A DNA stretch of 12,252 nt from Conidiobolus incongruus B7586 (taxonomy: Eukaryota > Entomophthoromycota > Entomophthoromycetes > Entomophthorales > Conidiobolaceae), in contig JNEM01011606.1 of NCBI GenBank assembly GCA_000697335.1, positions 1-12,252 of the forward strand, in the 5' to 3' direction. Made by a program: the position numbers and the translations under genes. This document shows positions 1 to 7,936 of this stretch, piece after piece; position 1 is the first letter of the stretch, and every line of letters starts with the position of its first letter. The notes beneath the pieces were generated by a model that saw nothing but the letters and a program-made list of their open reading frames with translations, made no database searches and was not told where the DNA came from.

Positions 1-258
1 TTACATGATAATTGCAAAATACATAAATCTAAAGCTGTAAAAAACTTTCTAATTAAAAATAACTGGAAAGAACTACCACATCTAGTATATTCCCCTGATT
101 ATAACCCATGTGATTATAATTGCTTTAGGCAATTAAAAAACCAGCTTGCAAGAAAGAAAATTTCTGCAGGAAAATTTAATTGGTTTGTGAAACATCAAAT
201 TTCAGTCTTTAATAAAAAGAACTGTTTTTTAGGTGTTAGAAGTTTGCTAAAAGTATAG
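1..258 (+). mobile_element. Mariner (DD34D) transposase, C-terminal fragment
   Basis: Frame 1 is open from the window edge to a TAG at 256-258 (85 codons). It reads as the end of a mariner-family DDE transposase: LHDN at residues 1-4 carries the second catalytic Asp (D3), and YSPDYNPCDY at 30-39 carries the third (D38). There are 34 residues between them, the DD34D spacing of mariner elements. The following FRQLKNQLARKK matches the usual basic stretch after the third Asp. The N-terminal DNA-binding part and first Asp lie outside the window. Signs of age are HDNCKIH in place of the usual HDNARPH, and a C-terminus that stops after RSLLKV, short of the usual W/R-x-K-C tail. No stop interrupts the visible part. 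I could not identify the terminal inverted repeat downstream. It is probably a decayed or decaying DNA transposon copy rather than a host gene. Confidence 0.85.
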
Positions 259-1133
259 CAAAAAGTTATTAATAATAAAAGAAACTATTAAATTTATTTT
301 ATATATTTATTTTTATATATCATATATTCAAATGTTTATTTATTTTTAATTGCAAAAAATTCCCATTATTAAAAATGCAGAGTAATATTTAAAAAATAAT
401 ATATAATTTACTATTAATTAATTTTCCTTAAGGTATTAAATAAAAAAACTATATATTATTATAATTTATTATAATAATTAATATTCACTTATATTTAAAA
501 TATTTATTCATTAGAATTTATAAAAAGGATTAATTTAACTTAATATCTTGTTTTATTTTTAAATAAAAAATTATATAAAAAAATTTAAGATTTATTAATT
601 ATAAATATTTATTATAAAAACCTTTGTTTTTAATTATACTTTAATAAATTTAGTTTAACTATAGTTATTTTAATTTTTTTAAGTTTTTATTAAATTATAA
701 GATATTTATTTTATATTTTTATTAATTAATTTAGATTTAAACTTAAGTAAATATAATATACTTATATAATTAATATTAAATTACTTTAATAGTTCTTTAA
801 TAGATTAAAAAGGTATTTCTTAATATATTTTTTTTCTTTATTAATAAGTAAAAAAATAATAATAGAAATTAATGTTTTAAATTTTAATAAATTTTAAATA
901 ATATTCTTTTTAATTTTGAAATCATAAATTTAGTGATATATGGTAGTTTTAAATAAAATACTATCTTTATAAGTTGTTTATAAGTTTTAAATGATTTTAA
1001 AGGGTTTATATTTAAGTTTGAAAGATACAAAAATAAAAGCTTTTTAATAATTATAATCTAATTTAAGTATAATTAAATTTAAGTATAAATTTTAAAATCA
1101 AAATATTTTAATAAAAAAATAATTAAAAATTGA

Positions 1134-1152
1134 ATATATATATATATATATA
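1134..1152. repeat. (AT)n microsatellite
   Basis: Uninterrupted alternating AT of about 9 units. It pairs with a second, imperfect TA run at 1174-1194 about 20 bases on. Confidence 0.9.
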
Positions 1153-1173
1153 GTTTGAAAATATTTATTTTCC

Positions 1174-1194
1174 TATATATTATATATATATATA
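1174..1194. repeat. Imperfect (TA)n microsatellite
   Basis: Alternating TA with a single TT phase break at 1180-1181, close to the AT run at 1134-1152. Confidence 0.85.
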
Positions 1195-1842
1195 AAATCT
1201 TTCAAAATATATAATATATTAAAAAGATTAGAAATTAAAAAATTTTCCATTTCTTAATTTCTATACTAATATTATCAATAAGCAATTCTAGAATGAGATT
1301 TTTAATTGCTGTCCAATTAAATAAATTTAATATATTGAAATAATTACAAATCTAGTAAATAGTTTACATTGAAAGCATCATTAATACTATTATAATGAAT
1401 TTGGATACAGAATAATAACAATGTATTTACATTCTATTGATAAAAAATAATTGAAGAAATCAAAAATATTGTATTGAATTCAATTAAACATGATTAATTC
1501 ATATATATCATTTGTAGAAAAATATACTATTTATTGCATCAAATTCTATGTATTCGTATTTCTAAAATATATTAGTTTGTTAATGTATAGTAAATCAAAC
1601 CAAAATACAATATCATAATTGTAACTGGATCAAATCATTTACTTCCAAGTTTTTAATTTTTACTCACTCTTTTTAATTTGCCCAGGTTAGTGACAATTCA
1701 TTTGAAATACATGCTTTGAAAGATAGAATTAAGTTTTTATAATCAATATTTTTAATATATGCAAAATTATACTAAGAATTTTAATAAAATCCAAAAAGTT
1801 ATTAAGGTTTTTAATTTTATAATGTATATTAAAACAGCCAGT

Positions 1843-1848
<6 letters not shown>

Positions 1849-1873
<25 letters not shown>
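1849..1873. repeat. (AT)n microsatellite
   Basis: The longest alternating AT run in the window, about 12 units without interruption, in the spacer before TVP23. Confidence 0.9.
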
Positions 1874-2156
1874 ATATGAAATTATAGATATTTTTTAATC
1901 GTTTTTATTATTAATCGTATAAAAATTAAAATATATATATTTATATAATAATTATATTTAAATTAATTATTTATATTAAAATCTATATAAATTTGAAATA
2001 AATCCTAAATTTCCCACAAAATAATTAATAATAAATTCAGTCAATTTAAAATTATTTTGTTAATTGATCTGATTTGAATATATTTAATTATATTCAATCA
2101 CAGTACATTTTAATTCATTAAAATATTTATCATATACTTAAAGTTATCATATTAAA

Positions 2157-3083
2157 ATGGTATATTCAATAGTGTATTATACAATTCAATAATTAATAAA
2201 TGATATAGGATACGAGTGATAAAGCTGTTCTACTTGAGAATCAAGTTATAGCTGATGAAAGCGAGGATTTTATTATGGAAATTCCTCCAACCGATGGAAC
2301 TTCTCAACCTTTCACTCCTCCTCCAAGCTATTCTCAGCCAGCAGTTTCGGGCAGTATGGGCTCTAGTAATAATAACAACAATGTTCAGAGATCTGAAAAC
2401 AGTTTCAGTACTATGTTAAAACAATCTAGGTAAATATTTCAAATTTGAATTCGTCATTTTTATTAACCTTCTCTATTAAAATTAATCTAGTCATCCCAAA
2501 GTACTCATCACACATTTTATATTTCGAATTTTGGCTTTAGTCCTTTATATTTTAGCTAATTTTGTTTCTTCTAACTTTATTCTAATTTTTGTTTTGAGTG
2601 TGTTATTTTTATCCTTTGATTTCTGGATCGTTAAAAATATTTCTGGTAGATTATTAGTAGGTTTGAGATGGTGGAGTGAAGTTGATGAAGAAGGTAAAAC
2701 TAGCTGGTATTTTGAAAGCAGAGAGGTAAATTGGATTTAATTTATTTGATTGTTTTTATTCATAATTATTTGTTTTTAATTTTTAGTCAAGTTTACAAAG
2801 TAATCCTACCGATACAAAAGTATTTTGGGTATCTTTGTACAGTACACCCATTGTTTGGATTCTATTGGGTTTAATCGCTTTAATTCGTTTTAATTGGCAA
2901 TGGTTATTGATTATTGGAGTAGCTGTCACTTTATCTGCAACCAATTTTTTGGGTTATTACTACTGTGATAAAGACGCTCGTAAGAAGTTCTCGAACTCTA
3001 ACCCTAATTCTCAACCCCTCTTTAGTAATAGCAGTTTAATGGGCACTATGATTTCATCTAGTATGAATCGTTTCCTTGGTTAA
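2157..3083 (+). CDS. TVP23: TVP23 family Golgi membrane protein (4 exons)
   Basis: TVP23 (FAM18 in animals) is a multi-pass membrane protein of late Golgi/TGN vesicles, linked in yeast to vesicle traffic with YIP-family partners. Proposed exons are 2157-2159, 2209-2429, 2491-2725 and 2787-3083, giving 251 residues with introns of 49, 61 and 61 bp. Family signatures are clear: SHP near 75-77, a membrane segment at about 80-100, a second at 103-117 running into the hallmark DFWIVKNISGRLLVGLRWW at 118-136 with EVDEEGKTSWYFESRE after it, then NPTD at 159-162, a membrane pair at about 170-215, and CDKDARKK. Yeast and human members are about 200 residues. The extra length is an N-terminal tail rich in Pro, Ser and Asn that contains a PPSY motif at 39-42. 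The start is the least certain part: no in-frame ATG precedes codon 24 in the second exon, a TAG lies just before 2209, and an ATG directly followed by GTATAT at 2160 gives a good start. The fallback start is 2275. The gene converges with the gene at 3484-5877. Confidence 0.88.
2160..2208 (+). other. Predicted intron directly after the TVP23 start codon
   Basis: The donor GTATATT immediately follows ATG (2157-2159) and the acceptor is ATATAG at 2203-2208. The exon from 2209 is open with coding-like composition for 22 codons before the next ATG. This is a prediction without transcript evidence. If wrong, translation begins at 2275 or in an exon further upstream. Confidence 0.5.
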
Positions 3084-3122
3084 AATCATTCATTGACCTA
3101 AGTTAATGAGATACTCTATTTT

Positions 3123-3146
3123 TAATATTAATATTAATATTAATAT
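3123..3146. repeat. (TAATAT)4 tandem repeat
   Basis: Four exact six-base units, about 40 bases after the TVP23 stop and therefore probably within its 3' UTR. Confidence 0.9.
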
Positions 3147-3351
3147 AATTTTTAAAAAAAATTCATTTAATCTATACAATGTACCATCATTTCTATATTA
3201 CTTTATATTTTTGGCTTACTTTTTATTCAATAATTTTAATTGCTTGTTTATAATTTAATTGATATTATTTTTCATAATAATATATAAATGATTATATTTT
3301 TTTATATGACTTGGTCAAATTTTATTTATTGACTACTAGACATACCTTAAG

Positions 3352-3367
3352 ATTTCAAGCTTGAAAT
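3352..3367. repeat. 16-bp perfect palindrome
   Basis: ATTTCAAG followed at once by its reverse complement CTTGAAAT, in the convergent spacer. A function in 3'-end formation or protein binding is possible but unsupported. Confidence 0.85.
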
Positions 3368-3483
3368 GTATTTCATAATTTATTTTTGTTGGATAAATAG
3401 TTCGAATATAAAAAATAATTATGTAGTTGAAATTTTGATCAATGATTTTGCTTAATTTGCATTTATTAAATGAAGGTGTAATT

Positions 3484-5877
3484 TTATTTGTTATCAGATT
3501 TCTTTTTCTTTTGAATCTTTTCCAATTCTTCTTCCAATCTTAAACAAAAGGCTTCTTCACTTGCAACAGTCGTTCTCAGTTCTTGAGTGGTATTCTTTAA
3601 ACTCTCGACCTTAGTTTTATAAGTTTGAATCCATTCTTCTAATTTATCTTTAGAAGGTAAAATATCTTCAGGAATTCTAGAATTGGATTTATTCACGATG
3701 CTCATCTTTTTCAATCTTTTTATATAATCCTTACACCAAGTCAATTGGTCAAACAGATCCTTCTTTTCTTGTATTTGTTTTTGGATTTCAGGAATCGACT
3801 GTTCTATGAGAGTTTGCTTTTGACGTTCAAGACCTTTAATACATGATTGAATCTTGATTAATTTATCGCGATTCTCTTTCAACGAGTGATTTAAATGATC
3901 ATGCTCCTTTTGATGTTCAAGTTGAAGTTCGTTGAAAATTTTCTTAATCTCGTTTAATTTTTCATGTTCTATAGACAATTCTTTCTTTTTAGTGTCAATT
4001 TGGTCAACTAATTCCTTCCTTTGATTCTCAAGCTCCTTTCGAAGATTATCACTTGATTCAATCCAATTTTTATTCCACTCAATTTGATCTTTAAATGATT
4101 GAATTTTTTGCAAAAGTTGTTGTTCTTCAATTTGGGCTCTTTGAATGGATTTTAGAGTTTGTGATAATAAATTTTGGGTTCTAGACTCTAATTGAGATTT
4201 ATCTCTCTTCAATTTTTTCAAATTAGACTGTTCTTCTTTCTTTAGTCGACGAGCTTCATCAACTTGTCGTTGAATATTAATCACTTGATTAATATCAGAA
4301 TGAGTTTGATTATCCATATTATCGATTGATAAAGTATCTAAAGTTTCTGGCAAAGTGGTTGCATAACATTTTATGCTACGGAATCCCAGAATGGAAACTG
4401 TAAATACGTAATTACAAAGAGGCTGAAGGCCGAATACTAAAAGTGAATTGGTGTGTGGATCGTAATTCCAATCCCTGTATACTACATCATCCAATCTTAC
4501 GATAATATCGTTTTTATCAACGCAGCTAGGGTGAATAGGATGAGTCATTAATTCATTAGGATTTAAAGGTAGACTTATATTTAATAATAATCGATCTTGC
4601 TCAGATGCCTCTTTCATTAAAGTTTTGGATCTTGAAAGAGGATAAAGCAATGACATGGGAAGTGTCCATGATAAATGCACTGAATTACTCTCAATCCCTG
4701 CGACACATAGTTCAAAACTGTCTAAAATAGCTTCGCCATTTGGCCATAAAATTTGGTCGGAAGAGCTCTGTAATTCAAGTCCTGTGCCTCGTACAGGCTT
4801 GACTTGATACCATTTTCCGAAGTGGCTTGACTCATTCGTGTAGTGATTGGGTAGGGAGATAGGATGAAGTTTTCCACTCATAACAAGATAACGATAGTTG
4901 TGAACGAGATCAGATCGGTCAAATCCTAAGACTGGATTAGAATAAGATTTATTTTTAGCGAAGATCACTTGCACCAGCGTTTCACTCGTACATAAATAAA
5001 AGGCAAAAGCCATTGCATGCCCACACACACTAGTGCTAAAATTGTATTCAGGTAAAGCTTTAGAAAAATAATGCGATATTATAATTAGTGTGATTGATAG
5101 TATCCAAGAGAATATACCATAATCCATGATCTTGGCTATTGAATAGATATATAAAATAAAATCACAAAGATAATAAAAATCATGTAAAGTAGTATTAAAA
5201 AAGTATTGATCTAAAGAGATCGCGAGCCAGAGAAGGATATTGGATGTGATATACACTAATATCCAGAACATGAATACCACGGGTGATAGCTCCCAAGCGC
5301 GACTTCCGGACCTTATCATTAGAGCACATAAGATTAACCATTCAAATCTTACACCAAGGTGGTGTAATGCGGTATAATTTAAAAACATGCACAATAGATA
5401 AAATGCAAGGAGGTGAAAGAAATTGAGTTGTCTACTGTAAGGCAGTTTCGCACCAAATTTATTAACTATGTGAGTTAATAAGTGAATGTAAGATAGATAG
5501 AATGAGGCTGGATCTTGTTCTACAAACAATCGAGGGATCCCAGATTCGGTCGAGGTATATGGAAATAAGAGGTTGTAAGTGGATATCGGTTGTTTGTTTG
5601 AAGTTTGTTTTAAATGAATTCCTTTTAATGATTGCGTTCCTTTTATTCCTAATAAATTGCTTGAATGGTCCAAATCCGAAACATCAATAGTTCTAAATGA
5701 ATTAGAAGGGTAAAGTTGAACAGGATCTGAAAAAGATTCCGGATAAGGTTTTGAACTATACGGATGAGAAAAAAGGTTTTGTATTTTTTTCTTCAAATTA
5801 ATAATTGTATTTTGAGAAGTTAGAATTTCTTCTTCATTTTGCATAAAGCTATTATCTTCACTTTCATGTTCACTCAT
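3484..5877 (-). CDS. Membrane protein with FN3-like domain and coiled coils, AcrB-like
   Basis: A single intact exon of 797 residues. Residues 1-115 are polar and probably disordered. Hydrophobic segments lie at about 151-170, 198-220, 257-272 and 285-306, with a weaker one at about 177-189, so it is a multi-pass membrane protein. Residues about 385-511 look like a fibronectin type III fold: VHLSWTLP at 400-407, and GLQPLCNYVFTVSI at 483-496 where the typical L-x-P-x-x-x-Y strand falls, with a long loop between. From about 531 to 795 it is highly charged and heptad-rich, a long coiled coil broken near 716-745 (PEDILPS). This order resembles the fungal AcrB group ('ubiquitination network signalling protein'), studied in Aspergillus for acriflavine resistance and a link to the CreB/CreC deubiquitination pathway. 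I make that assignment from architecture and memory of the family, so the role is tentative; an ER or Golgi coiled-coil tether is the main alternative. The ATG at 5877 is the first in frame, and the next gene upstream on this strand ends 580 bases away. Confidence 0.9.
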   Translation of the reverse strand: MSEHESEDNSFMQNEEEILTSQNTIINLKKKIQNLFSHPYSSKPYPESFSDPVQLYPSNSFRTIDVSDLDHSSNLLGIKGTQSLKGIHLKQTSNKQPISTYNLLFPYTSTESGIPRLFVEQDPASFYLSYIHLLTHIVNKFGAKLPYSRQLNFFHLLAFYLLCMFLNYTALHHLGVRFEWLILCALMIRSGSRAWELSPVVFMFWILVYITSNILLWLAISLDQYFFNTTLHDFYYLCDFILYIYSIAKIMDYGIFSWILSITLIIISHYFSKALPEYNFSTSVCGHAMAFAFYLCTSETLVQVIFAKNKSYSNPVLGFDRSDLVHNYRYLVMSGKLHPISLPNHYTNESSHFGKWYQVKPVRGTGLELQSSSDQILWPNGEAILDSFELCVAGIESNSVHLSWTLPMSLLYPLSRSKTLMKEASEQDRLLLNISLPLNPNELMTHPIHPSCVDKNDIIVRLDDVVYRDWNYDPHTNSLLVFGLQPLCNYVFTVSILGFRSIKCYATTLPETLDTLSIDNMDNQTHSDINQVINIQRQVDEARRLKKEEQSNLKKLKRDKSQLESRTQNLLSQTLKSIQRAQIEEQQLLQKIQSFKDQIEWNKNWIESSDNLRKELENQRKELVDQIDTKKKELSIEHEKLNEIKKIFNELQLEHQKEHDHLNHSLKENRDKLIKIQSCIKGLERQKQTLIEQSIPEIQKQIQEKKDLFDQLTWCKDYIKRLKKMSIVNKSNSRIPEDILPSKDKLEEWIQTYKTKVESLKNTTQELRTTVASEEAFCLRLEEELEKIQKKKKSDNK

Positions 5878-6457
5878 TTTAATTATAAACTAATATTTCA
5901 AATATTATAAATAATAAACCTTAATTCCAATTGGTAAAAAATATAATAGAACGTAATGTAATTTGGTTTGTTTTTAAGGGTATAATTTTTTAATAAAAAT
6001 TAATTATGATTTTATTATATACATTTTTTTAGAAAAGAAAAACGATTTGAAACAAATTTTAATAATTTTCATTTTTTTAAATTATTAAATGGGAATGCAA
6101 TTCTCAATTTGGTAAGATTATCCTTGTTAATTCTCAATTGAAAATATATTGTAATAAAGTACTAGTTAATATTTTAATACTACTAAAGTGCTATTATATA
6201 TTGCAAAATAAATCCATAATATTTATACATCCATTAGTTTTATAAATGAAATAAATTTTTGAAATTTTAAAATAATAAAAAATTAATAAATATTTTCTAT
6301 ATTTTTATTAAATTGAAAATTGATATAATTTAATTAAACATGAATGTAATCATATGGTTGTTTTGATGATTATATATTTTTCAAGGTTAATATTATTCGT
6401 TAAAAAAATAAGATACAATAATAATGGGAATTCTATAGTTATTATAGTTATATGTGT
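5878..6457. other. Spacer with the presumed promoter of the AcrB-like gene
   Basis: AT-rich and without a gene. It holds the 5' region of the AcrB-like gene and the 3' end of FCF1, both on the minus strand. The 11-base sequence AATTCTCAATT occurs twice, at 6099-6109 and 6129-6139. I saw no canonical poly(A) signal for FCF1 close to its stop. Confidence 0.5.
5927..5934 (-). promoter_or_regulatory. Possible CCAAT box
   Basis: CCAATTGG is self-complementary and lies 50 bases upstream of the AcrB-like ATG. CCAAT boxes bind the HAP/CBF complex in fungi. The position is close to the start codon, and a match this short could be chance, although G/C-containing words are rare in this spacer. Confidence 0.25.
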
Positions 6458-7048
6458 TTAAATCTTAGGGGCACCATAAGCTTCAGGTAAACGTTCGATA
6501 GTGTATTGATGGCGAGCGATATACATAATAGGAATACCTGGAACTTTACGAATCCTTCTCTTTAAATCTCTATCACAGGTAGCAACAATATATATAGGGT
6601 GCTGTGTGACTCTTTGAACTAAGCAATCATCAGCATAAGTGCCCTTATGAGTACAGGGTAAACGTTCAAATCTGGGATCTTTAGCAACTCTCAAAGCTAA
6701 ACGATATTTAGGACCCAATTTTTCTAATTCAGCCATAACACAATCGGTTATACAAGGAATAGCTTTAGCATATAAACAATCCATCATAGATTTAACCAAT
6801 TCCAATTTGTTTTGAATAGAAAAATTAATAAAGTTAGTATCAACTAAAACGTGATAAGGAGGACCTAACGAAGTATTATATTTAAAGAATAAAGCTGAAC
6901 TAACTTGAGTCACTTGGTTCACTTTTTTCTCTTCTTCTTCCTTCTTTTTCTTTTCTAATTTCTCTTGATTCGCTTTTAGGCGAATATCTTTAGGACTGAT
7001 CATTCTCTTAACTTCAGCGAATTTTCTAGTCTTTCTAGCTTTTCCCAT
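6458..7048 (-). CDS. FCF1: FCF1/UTP24, PIN-domain nuclease of the SSU processome
   Basis: FCF1 (UTP24) is an essential nucleolar PIN-domain protein of the small-subunit processome and the proposed endonuclease for pre-rRNA cleavage at sites A1 and A2 during 18S maturation. The single exon encodes 196 residues, close to the human and yeast lengths, so it is complete. [20 protein letters not shown] matches the conserved basic N-terminus; a Lys/Glu-rich linker spans 28-43. The PIN domain follows, with [20 protein letters not shown] at 54-73 and the strongly conserved stretches [20 protein letters not shown] (88-107) and [18 protein letters not shown] (124-141). The acidic residues expected in the active site are present: D70, E107, D140/D141 and D159/D161. 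The C-terminus ends YGAPKI, where human has YGAPRF. No intron is needed. It lies in tandem with the genes on either side but is well separated from both, so a shared transcript is unlikely. Confidence 0.97.
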   Translation of the reverse strand: MGKARKTRKFAEVKRMISPKDIRLKANQEKLEKKKKEEEEKKVNQVTQVSSALFFKYNTSLGPPYHVLVDTNFINFSIQNKLELVKSMMDCLYAKAIPCITDCVMAELEKLGPKYRLALRVAKDPRFERLPCTHKGTYADDCLVQRVTQHPIYIVATCDRDLKRRIRKVPGIPIMYIARHQYTIERLPEAYGAPKI

Positions 7049-7645
7049 TTTGTAAATTTATAATTGAATTAATAATTAATATGCTTAACAGTTTGGAATT
7101 TTATTTTATTTAAAGATAATATTAAATAATATTAAATTATGGGATTATATATTTTTAGTATAATTTGAATGGCGGAATAGATTCATAAAAATAAAATAAT
7201 GCTACATTTCGATCATTATTATTATTAAGATTGCACGTTTTTATAATCTCATTATTTAATAAATTTTGTATCTTTGTCAATTATATTAAAATTTTATTTA
7301 TTTTGGTTATAATTTTTATTTTTTAGGAAAACTTATAAGAATATTTATTCTCCATTGATCAAATTCCGAATATTTTATACTAAAGTTAAAATTTATTATA
7401 AAATTTTATTGAAAATTGATTTTCGCTTTCATGACAGGAACTAAGCTATTATTTCCAGGATGGATATATTTTATTACAAATTTAATAATTCATTATATAG
7501 ATAAGATTGTATATTGCTCATTGTTCACCATTAAAATCTATTCCTCTTGATAAAATACCCCATCTAACCAAAATTTCAAGTTTATCTTAATATAATATTT
7601 TAACTCAATGAAGTGTGATTAAACTTTATATTGAGAGATGAAGGT

Positions 7646-7665
7646 TTTGATTACTAGTAATCAAA
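7646..7665. repeat. 20-bp perfect palindrome
   Basis: TTTGATTACT is followed with no spacer by its reverse complement AGTAATCAAA. It is the longest spacer-free palindrome I noticed in the window and, unlike many here, it is not merely A/T alternation. It lies about 600 bases upstream of FCF1 and about 270 bases beyond the transporter stop codon. Confidence 0.9.
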
Positions 7666-7895
7666 GAATTATTCACATTTGAGTTTGTAAATTTTTATCC
7701 AATTTATCTATTTATATATATTTTACTTGAAACCTATTAAATATTAATTGAAATGGATAAAAATTATTGGAAAAAAATTTATATTTCAATAATTTCTAAA
7801 ATATGTAAATATATTGATCAAAAGCCTAGTTAAAAATATATAATATTAAATTAAAAATTCAAGATAGCTGATAAATATTAATTCAATAAATTCAA

Positions 7896-7918
7896 AATCA
7901 ATTTTATTAAAATTGATT
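7896..7918 (-). terminator. 3' UTR hairpin containing an AATAAA signal
   Basis: An 11-base inverted repeat (AATCAATTTTA and its complement) around one central base. On the minus strand it starts 18 bases after the transporter stop codon. The sequence at its apex reads AATAAA on that strand (7903-7908), the canonical poly(A) signal. It is most likely the 3'-end formation region of the transporter mRNA. The hairpin itself may be chance in DNA this AT-rich. Confidence 0.4.
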
Positions 7919-7936
7919 CTTTAAAAATTTGGTTAT

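Larger units (their letters stand above)
259..2156. other. Very AT-rich spacer, no gene recognised
   Basis: This stretch is almost pure A/T with stops in every frame and three AT microsatellites. Its first 100-200 bases probably include the 3' end of the mariner element, but I could not define the boundary. The last few hundred bases should hold the promoter of the TVP23 gene; I see no distinct TATA or CCAAT element there. One exon-like piece near 1686-1742 is discussed among rejected items. Confidence 0.6.
3084..3483. other. Convergent spacer between two gene 3' ends
   Basis: About 400 bases of AT-rich DNA holding the 3' ends of TVP23 (+) and the AcrB-like gene (-). It contains a four-unit TAATAT repeat, a 16-bp perfect palindrome and no ORF worth reporting. 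I see no canonical AATAAA shortly after the TVP23 stop on the plus strand. Confidence 0.6.
7049..7936. other. Spacer: FCF1 upstream region and transporter 3' UTR
   Basis: AT-rich and without a convincing gene. The part next to 7049 should contain the FCF1 promoter on the minus strand. I found no exact copy of the yeast ribosome-biogenesis elements (PAC or RRPE) there. The part next to 7936 is the transporter 3' UTR with a hairpin. A 20-bp perfect palindrome lies between. A 39-codon plus-strand ORF at 7431-7550 was not accepted. Confidence 0.55.

Noticed and set aside
463-486. 10-bp inverted repeat of A and T only
   Set aside because: Such palindromes are expected by chance in near-pure AT sequence.
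1686-1742. Exon-like piece after a CCCAG acceptor, 18 codons then TAA
   Set aside because: No partner exon, family match or start codon could be found in the surrounding AT-rich DNA.
3391-3405. TAGTTCGAATAT as a tRNA B box
   Set aside because: It lacks the GG and CC flanks of the B box, and no A box or cloverleaf can be drawn around it.
5502-5690. 62-codon plus-strand ORF
   Set aside because: It is antisense to the strongly supported AcrB-like gene and has no features of its own.
7431-7550. 39-codon plus-strand ORF beginning ATGACAGGAACTAAG
   Set aside because: Short, hydrophobic and unrecognised; ORFs of this length can occur by chance and nothing around it supports a gene.
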